This document shows positions 14,642 through 21,176 of a DNA stretch of 42,453 bases, in pieces. This DNA comes from a virus. Within the stretch, counting starts at the first letter, position 1. Each line of letters opens with the position of its first letter. The position numbers and the translations under genes are program-made. The stretch is from positions 1-42,453 of the IMG/VR virus record IMGVR_UViG_3300009551_000075; one strand, written 5' to 3'. The notes beneath the pieces were generated by a model. It saw only the letters and a list, made by a program, of their open reading frames with translations, made no database searches and had not been told where the DNA came from.

Positions 14642-14658
14642 ACATCCTCCTTATTAGA

Positions 14659-14892
14659 TTAGGTTCCAACCCAACCTAAAATCATTCCAATAAATGGAAT
14701 GAAGATCCCCACAACTTTAAAAACAAACATGGTTGTGAATCCAGAAACCTTGGCTAAGGTATATACCTGGATAATATTTTTAATCCAACCAATCAAACCC
14801 AAGATAATTAAACCACACAAAACAAGGCAAAGTAAAGAACCAAAAAGGGTTTCAAATCCTAATCTAGTTCGATGAGAAGATAACCTTAACAC
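14659..14892 (-). CDS. Two-helix membrane protein, GTG start (77 aa)
   Basis: Two hydrophobic helices (about 17-38 and 55-75, the latter VFKVVGIFIPFIGMILGW) are joined by a short loop. The only start with an RBS is GTG 14892 (AAGGAGG four bases before). The RBS lies just beyond the stop of the upstream 31-residue peptide. It could be a holin-like or host-membrane protein; no family recognised. Confidence 0.65.
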   Translation of the reverse strand: MLRLSSHRTRLGFETLFGSLLCLVLCGLIILGLIGWIKNIIQVYTLAKVSGFTTMFVFKVVGIFIPFIGMILGWVGT

Positions 14893-14901
14893 AAATCCTC
14901 C

Positions 14902-14997
14902 TTAACGAAAAAGAGTGATTCCCAATTCTATTGCTACAATCAACAATAGAAATAGAATCAATTCATTGAAAAACTTAGAGACAAATTTACTCAACAT
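14902..14997 (-). CDS. Membrane peptide (31 aa), first gene of the HD-hydrolase unit
   Basis: The frame MLSKFVSKFFNELILFLLLI continues as VAIELGITLFR, a basic N-tail followed by one membrane helix. It lies about 35 bases behind the promoter at 15035-15062, and its stop sits just before the RBS of the next gene. Size makes it uncertain, but composition and spacing are those of a genuine cistron. Confidence 0.5.
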   Translation of the reverse strand: MLSKFVSKFFNELILFLLLIVAIELGITLFR

Positions 14998-15034
14998 GAA
15001 AATTCCAACCTACTTTAAATAAAACGGCCAATCA

Positions 15035-15062
15035 AGTATAGCTGTAACTTTTGTAATAGCTA
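15035..15062 (-). promoter_or_regulatory. Early-type promoter TAGCTA-16-TATACT
   Basis: TATACT (15040-15035) is a good -10. The -35 candidate TAGCTA resembles the TAGCTT of the promoters at 24884 and 25928. It overlaps the stop region of the ADP-ribosyltransferase-like gene. Confidence 0.5.
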
Positions 15063-15749
15063 CAAAATTGAAATTTTCACACCTTTTGGAACTTTTGTTA
15101 ATATGACTTCTGATTCCCCTCTACCAAAAAACATACTAGAAATATGTGCACGATCTACCTTAACTTCAGCAAGCCAACGACAATGTCCAAGCTTGCTGAA
15201 TCTTTTAGCAAACCAGATTGCTCTATCTTTATCTAAGGTCCAACTCAATCCATTCTTGGCATGGTATCTAGAAGTAGCTCCTCTATAAACGGTGACTGGA
15301 GTTTCTAAGGAATGATAATGAAGAAGATCCCGTTCCGTCATAGTCAATAAAGAGTCTGGTAACGTGAAAACTTCAGTGCGCCACACTTCAGCATTCTTAC
15401 CTGGACCTTCACAATCTATCCAAACACTGCCAGCACATGCAAACCAATCATCTTTAAGTGCCCATTCCTTAGCATCTAGAAGAGCAGAGAATCTAAATGG
15501 CCGATCATGAATAAACACATAGGCATCAACATCATGTCTATCATAAGACTCTCGAAGTCTCCTTAATTTCATCATCACCATAGTATCTGGATCAGGAATA
15601 CCCAATTTATCATAGATGTCTTTCTTCGATGGAAGAACCTCTACACACAAAGGATGTTCAGAAATAGGGATACACTTTTCTCCAACATACTGAATAGTTT
15701 CCCAAACAGATTTTTTATAAAGTTCAGGTGAGATGAAGCGTGTTTTCAT
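15060..15749 (-). CDS. Predicted mono-ADP-ribosyltransferase (R-S-E class)
   Basis: The C-terminal 80 residues fit an arginine-class ADP-ribosyltransferase fold. VTVYRG places the NAD-binding Arg near 156, GLSWTLDKDRAIWFAKRF gives the STS-like strand near 167-184, and GRGESEVIL near 209-217 gives an E-x-E catalytic pair. The N-terminal 150 residues have no clear homology and may bind target or nucleic acid. Such enzymes transfer ADP-ribose from NAD to proteins or nucleic acids; T4 uses Alt and ModA this way. Start ATG 15749 overlaps the upstream stop (TGATG). Its co-operonic neighbour is a NADAR protein. Confidence 0.72.
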   Translation of the reverse strand: MKTRFISPELYKKSVWETIQYVGEKCIPISEHPLCVEVLPSKKDIYDKLGIPDPDTMVMMKLRRLRESYDRHDVDAYVFIHDRPFRFSALLDAKEWALKDDWFACAGSVWIDCEGPGKNAEVWRTEVFTLPDSLLTMTERDLLHYHSLETPVTVYRGATSRYHAKNGLSWTLDKDRAIWFAKRFSKLGHCRWLAEVKVDRAHISSMFFGRGESEVILTKVPKGVKISIL

Positions 15750-15961
15750 CACAATGTCCTCTCTGTCCAAGTTCTCAAATGATCATTACGTTCCACTATC
15801 ATTCTAAGACAAGGACGTCTTTGGTATTCCGTAAAATGAACATTCCAACGAATCAATCTTAATCCTTTCTCCTTACAGTATGTTGCTGCCAAGATTTTTA
15901 ATTCATTTTCGGTGTAAATTTTCTGTTCACCAGTTTTAGGATTTCTCACCACAAGATCCAT
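15749..15961 (-). CDS. Hypothetical protein between ART and NADAR genes (70 aa)
   Basis: A basic soluble protein (MDLVVRNPKTGEQKIYTENE at the N-terminus, RRPCLRMIVERNDHLRTW later) with predicted alpha/beta structure. It is translationally coupled to the ADP-ribosyltransferase-like gene (TGATG) and starts two bases after the NADAR stop, so the three proteins are probably made together. Function not recognised. Confidence 0.6.
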   Translation of the reverse strand: MDLVVRNPKTGEQKIYTENELKILAATYCKEKGLRLIRWNVHFTEYQRRPCLRMIVERNDHLRTWTERTL

Positions 15962-15963
15962 GA

Positions 15964-16392
15964 TTATCTCCCATGAAGTGTAGAACGAATTTCCATAATC
16001 AGACGACCAAGATGATTTTGACCCTCGCCTTTACAGACACCCCAAAAGGTATCTCCCCACCAATTACCTTCTATAATCTCCATATCACCTGTAGAAATCA
16101 ATAAGTCTGTTAAATGAGTGTTTGTAAATTTTTGAATCAACAAACTCCTCATAACTTCCATCTTAAGACCTTCCCAATCTTCACGTATGACTAAACCTCT
16201 ACCTAGCCTCTTAGCGACAGCAGCGGAAACGGATTGTCTCTGAAACATTTTCCTAGTTTCTAAATCTAGAGTTTTTGCCGCTTGATATGCATGTTCAACA
16301 GTTGAATAAACCTCATCAGATAACCAAACTGGTGAAGGCCAGAAGTTACTGAGCCAACGATACTCACCTACAAAAGCAGTTATCTTATCCAT
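15964..16392 (-). CDS. NADAR (YbiA-like) protein
   Basis: The 142 residues form a complete NADAR domain: EYRWLSNFWPSPVWL (about 10-24), the signature YSTVEHAYQAAKT (29-41), AKRLGRGLVIREDWEGLK (60-77), LLISTGDMEIIEGNWWGDTF and WGVCKGEGQNHLG. The family includes the YbiA/RibX N-glycosidase and enzymes reported to remove ADP-ribose from guanosine in nucleic acids. Pairing with an ADP-ribosyltransferase-like gene two cistrons away suggests it reverses or counters ADP-ribosylation in this phage or its host. The RBS is AGGGGATAGGAA. Confidence 0.87.
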   Translation of the reverse strand: MDKITAFVGEYRWLSNFWPSPVWLSDEVYSTVEHAYQAAKTLDLETRKMFQRQSVSAAVAKRLGRGLVIREDWEGLKMEVMRSLLIQKFTNTHLTDLLISTGDMEIIEGNWWGDTFWGVCKGEGQNHLGRLIMEIRSTLHGR

Positions 16393-16460
16393 TTCCTATC
16401 CCCTTTGAAGTTTAGACCCATCATTATCATACCTCTTTAAGAGGTCTATGAATACTGCTC

Positions 16461-16676
16461 TTAATCGCGGAATCTCCAACCATTCTCACGCTCATATCGT
16501 TCAACATACGTTTCTTCAGTTCTCTTATGCACTGGCCGAGCAGGAGGATCAGGAATATGATCAAAAAGACATTCAGCAGCAGATTCGATAGTTTCAAAAC
16601 GAATCACACCATTGACTTGATAGAAGAAAATATTTCTATCACCAGGTCGAGTGCCTTTGACTTTAATGATGCGCAT
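16461..16676 (-). CDS. Hypothetical protein (71 aa)
   Basis: A basic-then-acidic soluble protein starting MRIIKVKGTRPGDRNIFFYQ with a Pro/Arg-rich middle (HIPDPPARPVHKRTEETYVE). It has a GCGGAG RBS and its own strong promoter (16705-16734). Function not recognised. Confidence 0.6.
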   Translation of the reverse strand: MRIIKVKGTRPGDRNIFFYQVNGVIRFETIESAAECLFDHIPDPPARPVHKRTEETYVERYERENGWRFRD

Positions 16677-16704
16677 AAGAACTCCGCTTTAACAATGTAT
16701 GATC

Positions 16705-16734
16705 ATTATAGCGGCTTTGTCTTACAATTGTAAA
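16705..16734 (-). promoter_or_regulatory. Early promoter TTTACA-18-TATAAT
   Basis: TTTACA (16734-16729) continues as ATTGTAA; the -10 is a consensus TATAAT (16710-16705), about 30 bases before the ATG at 16676. Confidence 0.75.
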
Positions 16735-16746
16735 TCAAGAAAAGCG

Positions 16747-16923
16747 TTAACTGCGTTCCGATTTTAATTGTTTTGTTGTTCTACTGAATGTTCTAGCAAT
16801 ATCAATATTGATTTTAACTAATATTCCCCAAATAGGATCTGCTGTTTGTTTTTCTTTTTCTCTACAATAACGAGCTTCCTGCATATAATACTTTCTAAGC
16901 TGTATAGCTTCTTCACGCGTCAC
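16747..16923 (-). CDS. Hypothetical basic helical protein, GTG start (58 aa)
   Basis: I place the start at GTG 16923, giving (M)TREEAIQLRKYYMQEARYCR, because AAGGA lies eight bases upstream and the GTG overlaps the stop of the preceding small gene (GTGA). The longer frame from TTG 16986 has no RBS. The protein is Arg/Lys-rich and helical. Function not recognised. Confidence 0.55.
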   Translation of the reverse strand: MTREEAIQLRKYYMQEARYCREKEKQTADPIWGILVKINIDIARTFSRTTKQLKSERS

Positions 16924-17030
16924 AGCTGTGGTCCTTGATCTTTTATAGTGTTCTGAACAATAACACAAGCATCTACAAAAGAACAATTTATTTCATGCAT
17001 TACAAACCGAACAAGCTCTCGTCTATTCAT
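16920..17030 (-). CDS. Small protein with start codon in a hairpin loop (36 aa)
   Basis: The frame MNRRELVRFVMHEINCSFVD continues as ACVIVQNTIKDQGPQL. AAGG lies eight bases before the ATG, and the stop overlaps the GTG of the next gene. The ATG falls in the loop of the hairpin at 17015-17039, which could hide the RBS or terminate transcription. Support comes from the overlap and RBS only. Confidence 0.4.
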   Translation of the reverse strand: MNRRELVRFVMHEINCSFVDACVIVQNTIKDQGPQL

Positions 17031-17039
17031 AACGAGAGC
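17015..17039 (-). terminator. Hairpin, terminator or translational control element
   Basis: GCTCTCGT pairs with ACGAGAGC around a 9-base loop. On the minus strand it is followed by TTGTTCGG, only a weak U-run; on the plus strand by CTTTTCTT. Confidence 0.5.
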
Positions 17040-17064
17040 CTTTTCTTCTATCTTCTTCTTTAAT

Positions 17065-17262
17065 TCACTTGACAAATTCACATTCATGACATTGAACCAT
17101 ATAGCCTACTTTTTGATTTTTGATCTTATAAGCAGGACGTCCTGATGAAGGATTAAAAGTCAATTCAATAACTTCTCCAACTTTCTTTCCATTAGGAAAT
17201 GGTTTCCCATTTTCCTTTTTGACTTTCTTACCTACATCTTTATCTGAAGGTTTCTCTATCAT
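17065..17262 (-). CDS. Hypothetical basic protein (65 aa)
   Basis: A Lys-rich protein (MIEKPSDKDVGKKVKKENGK) with a C-terminal KNQKVGYMVQCHECEFVK containing a C-x-x-C pair. The spacing of conserved Gly and Lys resembles a small SH3-like barrel, which is a guess. The start overlaps the upstream stop by 4 bases. Function not recognised. Confidence 0.6.
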   Translation of the reverse strand: MIEKPSDKDVGKKVKKENGKPFPNGKKVGEVIELTFNPSSGRPAYKIKNQKVGYMVQCHECEFVK

Positions 17263-17498
17263 ACTTCCACCAATTTCTCAAAAACCATCAAAGGAGAATG
17301 ACATTCCTGCATATGATCAGTCCATTTATCCATGATTAATATATCATTCTCATCATCAAGAACCATGCTATAGAGCACAGAACTATCTTTTGTTTCTAAC
17401 AATGTAGCATCTTCTTCAGTAAGAGGAGCAATTTGCCCTCTCTTATAACTCTTTTGAGCTTTGGAAAGAATGGTTTGTACACGTTCAGTATTCATCAT
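17259..17498 (-). CDS. Hypothetical acidic protein (79 aa)
   Basis: A soluble acidic protein with a helical N-terminus (MMNTERVQTILSKAQKSYKR) and an Asp/Glu-rich middle (LDDENDILIMDKWTDHMQEC). The RBS is AGGAGG, eight bases before the first of two ATGs. It is followed by 17065 with an ATGA overlap. Function not recognised. Confidence 0.6.
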   Translation of the reverse strand: MMNTERVQTILSKAQKSYKRGQIAPLTEEDATLLETKDSSVLYSMVLDDENDILIMDKWTDHMQECHSPLMVFEKLVEV

Positions 17499-17515
17499 GA
17501 TGATAGCCTCCTAGA

Positions 17516-17731
17516 TTAATCTAAGTCAGGACCAGGATCTTCATTTTCAGAATTGTTGATAACGTATAATGTAATGACAAATATCAAAAGAAAGATTATG
17601 GCAGGAGAACAAAAAACAAGTATCTTTAACCACAAAGAATCAACAGATACTATCAATAAAAGCCAAAGACAAATAAACAAGAATCCCGATAAGATTTTCA
17701 CTTCAAAAGGAATTCTAGTTTTAGGCATCAT
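17516..17731 (-). CDS. Two-helix membrane protein with acidic tail (71 aa)
   Basis: Two hydrophobic helices (about 12-31 and 36-57) are followed by an acidic NNSENEDPGPDLD tail predicted to face the cytoplasm. The RBS is GGAG. It is the first gene behind the promoter at 17792-17821, transcribed away from the plus-strand paralogue trio. Function not recognised. Confidence 0.65.
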   Translation of the reverse strand: MMPKTRIPFEVKILSGFLFICLWLLLIVSVDSLWLKILVFCSPAIIFLLIFVITLYVINNSENEDPGPDLD

Positions 17732-17791
17732 GCTACTGTCTCCAACTTTTCATTTCGCCACTAATCGTATTATACGCTTCAGACACAAAGA

Positions 17792-17821
17792 AGTATACTT
17801 GATAACAATTACAAAAGTAAA
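17792..17821 (-). promoter_or_regulatory. Early promoter TTTACT-18-TATACT
   Basis: TTTACT (17821-17816) continues as TTTGTAATTGTT; the -10 is TATACT (17797-17792), about 60 bases before the ATG at 17731. This is the clearest example of the shared early-promoter sequence. Confidence 0.75.
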
Positions 17822-17831
17822 CCAATGAACC

Positions 17832-17860
17832 TTTACTCTATATGATATTTGAAATAAAAT
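17832..17860 (+). promoter_or_regulatory. Divergent promoter, probably giving a leaderless transcript
   Basis: TTTACT (17832-17837), 17-base spacer, TAAAAT (17855-17860), then six bases GGTTGC to ATG 17867. There is no Shine-Dalgarno sequence. The -35 lies 10 bases beyond that of the opposite promoter, so the two are back to back. Confidence 0.55.
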
Positions 17861-17866
17861 GGTTGC

Positions 17867-18127
17867 ATGGCATATTCTACAAATCTTTTCCAGCATGATC
17901 CAGATAAACAACTCTTTATTGGATATGCTAAAGATCTATCTTTTAAGATAGACAATATTCCTACAATACTAAAAATCAGATCAGAAAAAACAGGAAATGT
18001 TGCAAGATTTATATTTTGTAGTGTACTAGATAATGTAGGTTGTTGGACATACAGAATAAGTTCTGCAGATTTTAAACATTATCCTGGTTTGCTCTCATAT
18101 CAAATCTATATCAAAAATGATTTATAG
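17867..18127 (+). CDS. SxKTG-family paralogue 1 (86 aa, plus strand)
   Basis: A member of the tandem family found in this region. Shared landmarks are KQLFI (14-18) before a short variable segment, SEKTGNVARF (39-48), Trp60 in a WTYR stretch, and the end YPGLLSYQIYIKND. The pattern of alternating hydrophobics suggests an all-beta fold, with no signal peptide or membrane segment. Function unknown. It is the first of three plus-strand genes and has no RBS. Its stop overlaps the next gene by 11 bases. Confidence 0.78.
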   Translation: MAYSTNLFQHDPDKQLFIGYAKDLSFKIDNIPTILKIRSEKTGNVARFIFCSVLDNVGCWTYRISSADFKHYPGLLSYQIYIKNDL

Positions 18128-18440
18128 AGTTTCACAATTTGAACATAGCAAAGAAAAGAAGAGATTCTATATAGAAGCTTCTAAATTGAATTGGACCAAG
18201 GATACAATCATTCCATTGAAAATTATAATTCAATCAGATAGATCCAAAAACACGGTTATATTTGATTTTTCTTATATTATTCACAATCCTGCTTATATGA
18301 AACGAGCACCAATTGCATTTTGGTTCTATATTCCAAGTAAACAATCCATTCAATCATTTCCTGGTCTCAAAGAATATGCATTAAATGTTCACAATAATAT
18401 TGGTTATATAAGATTGAATACCAATGATCAAACATCTTAA
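18117..18440 (+). CDS. SxKTG-family paralogue 2 (107 aa, plus strand)
   Basis: The family core appears as SDRSKNTVIF (40-49), with KKRFYIEASKL upstream, FWFYIPS (68-74) and FPGLKEYALNVHN (81-93). It is the longest plus-strand member because of a tail beyond the usual end. Its ATG lies within the Asn-Asp codons (AATGAT) that end paralogue 1. Function unknown. Confidence 0.78.
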   Translation: MIYRVSQFEHSKEKKRFYIEASKLNWTKDTIIPLKIIIQSDRSKNTVIFDFSYIIHNPAYMKRAPIAFWFYIPSKQSIQSFPGLKEYALNVHNNIGYIRLNTNDQTS

Positions 18441-18699
18441 AGCATCGCAATTCATTCATAACAAACATGATAAATTGTTTATCTGTGAAAATGTAGATGA
18501 AGTATTTTTGAATGAAGAGACGTGTTCTGTAGAATATCCAACATACATCAATATAATTTCTGACAAAACCAAAAGAACAGCAATTTTCAGATTTATAGAT
18601 GTTCTGACAACATATAGTGTCTATGAAATAGAGAAGATTTCTTCTGAAAGAGTTCCTGAATTGTTAGGATATAGAATTTATATTAGAAATTTAACTTAA
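18424..18699 (+). CDS. SxKTG-family paralogue 3 (91 aa, plus strand)
   Basis: The core reads SDKTKRTAIF (46-55), preceded by KHDKLFICENVDEVFL and ended by VPELLGYRIYIRN. Its start lies 17 bases inside paralogue 2, again in an AATGAT codon pair. It is the last plus-strand gene; a weak stem-loop (18728-18757) follows. Function unknown. Confidence 0.78.
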   Translation: MIKHLKASQFIHNKHDKLFICENVDEVFLNEETCSVEYPTYINIISDKTKRTAIFRFIDVLTTYSVYEIEKISSERVPELLGYRIYIRNLT

Positions 18700-18727
18700 A
18701 CTTCTCTTTTGAGCATTCTTGAGGGAG

Positions 18728-18757
18728 AAGGAATTTCCGGATTGAGATGAATTCCTT
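18728..18757 (+). terminator. Weak stem-loop after the plus-strand trio
   Basis: AAGGAATT pairs with AATTCCTT around a 14-base loop. There is no U-run, so it is only a candidate end for the plus-strand transcript. Confidence 0.3.
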
Positions 18758-18807
18758 AAGTCCTTGAAACTTTGGTGTATTATCTGATTTCCATATGCAA
18801 AAAGAAA

Positions 18808-18833
18808 GGGGAGAACTAACTAAAGTTCTCCCC
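18808..18833 (-). terminator. Rho-independent terminator after the exported N/Q/G-rich gene
   Basis: A 10-bp perfect stem (GGGGAGAACT with AGTTCTCCCC) and 6-base loop are followed on the minus strand by TTTCTTTTTG. Confidence 0.85.
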
Positions 18834-18855
18834 AATCTCTTACCTTTGTGGTGAT

Positions 18856-19755
18856 TTACTTAGAAAGAGCTGCCTTCATCAAACGCTCATCACGTTCACT
18901 TAGAATCTTGCGCAGTTCATCACGAGTAACATTATTGTCTGCTTTAGACTCTTCCTTAACCACTGGAGCACAAGTCACACCAGCAGCCTTGAAAGCATCT
19001 GCAGCACCCTTAACATTAGCTAGCACATATTGACAACCAGCCTGTTGATTGAACTCAGCAATCAAGTGTGCATTCTTGATGACTTCGCAATTCTTGTCTC
19101 TCTTAGTTCCACCCAGTGATACTCCCAAGAAAGAAGTCTGTGCACCACCAGAAACTGAACCCAAGCAGGTATCAATGCCTGAAGTCAACCCAGGAGCATA
19201 TGCTGTATTCACAGGAATCTTGGCTGCCTTATAAACAACACTATCACCCTGAACAGTCACAGCTGTGGTATTACCAGAAGCTGTATTAGTTGAACTGTTG
19301 TCAGAATTATTAGAATTGTTACCATTGTTGGAAGCTTCAGAAACAGACTCAGATTGAGTCTTGGTTGTGATAGTATTCTTCAAAACAGAAGAACCACCCA
19401 AAGCAACAGCTTGTTGTTCCTGTCCTTGACCTTGTGTTTGACCCTGGCCTTGAGAATTGCTGTTGAAATTAGCATTTAAATTGTCATTGGTGTTTTTGTT
19501 CTGATTAGTATTTCTAACATTGGCTTCACTAGAAGCCAATCCCAAACCAATTCCTACACCAACGCCAGTTGCATTGGAAGAAGAATCAGAATTGGACTGT
19601 CCACCACCAGAATTGTTATCACATGGAGAATTGTGATTTCCTACTCCATTACATTGTGTATTGTTATGCTCACCACCTGCTCCTGTTGCCATGGCTGCAC
19701 TGGATAGTGCCAGCATAATAGCAGTAAGGAACCCACGACAAATTGAACTATTCAT
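18856..19755 (-). CDS. Exported Asn/Gln/Gly-rich conserved phage protein (299 aa)
   Basis: A signal peptide (MNSSICRGFLTAIMLALSSA, about to residue 24) precedes a low-complexity Asn/Ser/Gln/Gly region (about 25-155, with the QGQGQTQGQGQEQQ stretch). A conserved C-terminal domain follows with NTAYAPGLTSGIDTCLGSVS, GVSLGGTKRDKNC and four to six cysteines likely in disulphides. The same C-terminal block occurs in hypothetical proteins of other phages; its job is unknown. Start ATG 19755 has AAGGAG four bases upstream, and the promoter at 19798-19826 rules out the longer frame. Confidence 0.78.
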   Translation of the reverse strand: MNSSICRGFLTAIMLALSSAAMATGAGGEHNNTQCNGVGNHNSPCDNNSGGGQSNSDSSSNATGVGVGIGLGLASSEANVRNTNQNKNTNDNLNANFNSNSQGQGQTQGQGQEQQAVALGGSSVLKNTITTKTQSESVSEASNNGNNSNNSDNSSTNTASGNTTAVTVQGDSVVYKAAKIPVNTAYAPGLTSGIDTCLGSVSGGAQTSFLGVSLGGTKRDKNCEVIKNAHLIAEFNQQAGCQYVLANVKGAADAFKAAGVTCAPVVKEESKADNNVTRDELRKILSERDERLMKAALSK

Positions 19756-19797
19756 ATAACTCCTTAAGAAATTGTTTAAAAAAATCGAACACATGAA

Positions 19798-19826
19798 ATG
19801 CTAATGAAAAATTACATAATAGTAAA
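19798..19826 (-). promoter_or_regulatory. Early-type promoter TTTACT-17-TAGCAT
   Basis: TTTACT (19826-19821) with a modest -10 TAGCAT (19803-19798), about 45 bases before ATG 19755. Confidence 0.5.
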
Positions 19827-19838
19827 GTGTTGTTTAAA

Positions 19839-20129
19839 TCATTTTTGATAAACTAACAATTTGTAATTGATTAACTGAGGATGTTTAAGATGATAGGGAG
19901 CCTCCAATTTATAAATCATGATTTGAAGTTCTGTATCTACACGATCTCTTTCAAACAAAACTTTATTTCCTGTGATATGAGACACTAGAAAGATACCATT
20001 AGGAAATTGTAAACATCCCATCTCTCTTAAAGAAGTCTTAAAACAATATCCTGGAATATGAAAAAGATCTTCTGTACTGAGTGTCTCTATGTAAAATTCA
20101 TCCAAGTAAGAAGTTAATTCTTTATCCAT
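19839..20129 (-). CDS. SxKTG-family paralogue 4 (96 aa)
   Basis: The core is SHITGNKVLF (50-59), with EDLFHIPGYCF before it and HPQLINYKLLVYQK at the end. I use ATG 20129 (MDKELTSYLDEFY) because it overlaps the upstream stop by 8 bases (ATGGATAA); a frame from 20174 would run deep into the neighbour. Function unknown. Confidence 0.75.
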   Translation of the reverse strand: MDKELTSYLDEFYIETLSTEDLFHIPGYCFKTSLREMGCLQFPNGIFLVSHITGNKVLFERDRVDTELQIMIYKLEAPYHLKHPQLINYKLLVYQK

Positions 20130-20475
20130 TAGATTTTGATCTTTTAGCATATTCCTTGATCTGTGTAGCTTCATCTATATCAAGATTGATATACTTCCAA
20201 TCTAGAGACTGAAGCAGAACAAATATCTCATGCAATCTTTTGGTGTTTATGTTTCTATCCCATAAACAAGGATAGAAGTGCTCTAGTCTTACTCTATTAG
20301 GATTAGGGAGTTGTAATTCTCCCAACCAAAATCTTTCCCATCTAGATTTAGAATAGTATTTCTTAGTATAATCTTCTAAACAATCCATGAATTCTTTTTC
20401 CATGGCTTTCAAGGCCAGAATAATATCTTTGCACCAATCATTTGCGTTATCTTTTGAAATGTATACAGATGCCAT
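20122..20475 (-). CDS. Hypothetical helical protein (117 aa)
   Basis: A soluble helical protein rich in Lys and aromatic residues (MEKEFMDCLEDYTKKYYSKS, SRWERFWLGELQLPNPNRVR). It does not show the SxKTG core and is not part of that family. AAGG lies eight bases before the ATG. Function not recognised. Confidence 0.65.
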   Translation of the reverse strand: MASVYISKDNANDWCKDIILALKAMEKEFMDCLEDYTKKYYSKSRWERFWLGELQLPNPNRVRLEHFYPCLWDRNINTKRLHEIFVLLQSLDWKYINLDIDEATQIKEYAKRSKSNG

Positions 20476-20478
20476 AAT

Positions 20479-20826
20479 TTATACCTTGTTAAAGAATGAG
20501 TCTACAATATCCTGCGAAAGCAAAGCTAATGGCCTAGAACCAATGATCTTCTTGTACATCATGGATACCAGGACCATATCATCCTTTCTTTTGAAAAGAT
20601 GCAGAAAATGATTTTGATCTAAATGAATATCTGATCCATAGAAACTGTTCTGACGAATGATATCTTCTGTAGTAGATGTTAATCTTACAGTAGGATGTAA
20701 CAGATAAGATGAACACAACCAGAGCTCTGAATTAGTTCTGGAATATTTTGAACTAGATTCTTCTTTAATTATACTAAAGATATCACCCAATTCTTTAACA
20801 TCTGGCATCAATAATTTAGATTTCAT
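20479..20826 (-). CDS. Hypothetical protein within the paralogue array (115 aa)
   Basis: The start ATG 20826 (MKSKLLMPDVKELGDIF) has GAGAGAAG just before it. The sequence contains EESSSKYSRTNSELWLCSSY and ends LSQDIVDSFFNKV. Neither the SxKTG core nor the P-G-L/W end of the array family is present. Function not recognised. Confidence 0.6.
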   Translation of the reverse strand: MKSKLLMPDVKELGDIFSIIKEESSSKYSRTNSELWLCSSYLLHPTVRLTSTTEDIIRQNSFYGSDIHLDQNHFLHLFKRKDDMVLVSMMYKKIIGSRPLALLSQDIVDSFFNKV

Positions 20827-20837
20827 TCTTCTCTCTT

Positions 20838-21175
20838 TCAATCAATTTTCTTGTGTAAGTTTTTGATGGGTGGTAATCCATCCCAAACATCATTAATCAG
20901 TCTAAGTTCCCAATCAGCCAATTCTGGGAATATAGTTTGATTTGAATGAAAAATCCATTGTTCAAAAACATGTTCATTCTGATAGAGAGAATCTTTCTTG
21001 TAAAAGATCGTTTTCCTATAAACACTACCACAGCACCAGTCTTGTGAGAAACTAATTCTATCTTTTCTAAATCTTTGCAAAAATCATAAGTTCCTAATTC
21101 TGATGCATTGATAGAAAATATCTTGTTCTCCTTGTCTATAGAACAAAGTCTTGTACTAAGAGCAAGAGATTTCAA
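20838..21175 (-). pseudogene. SxKTG-family paralogue 5, interrupted by a frameshift
   Basis: The 5' part reads LALSTRLCSIDKENKIFSIN and then IELVSHKTGAVVVFI (about 39-53) in one frame. The 3' part, with EHVFEQWIFHSNQTIFPELA followed by DWELRLIND, lies in another frame. Joining them at about 21010-21022, near TATAGGAAAACG, restores a complete family member of about 111 residues. This is a -1 type shift equivalent to one missing or extra A. Start TTG 21175 lies one base after the upstream stop. It may be a decayed gene, programmed slippage or a sequencing error. Confidence 0.7.
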
Positions 21176-21176
21176 T

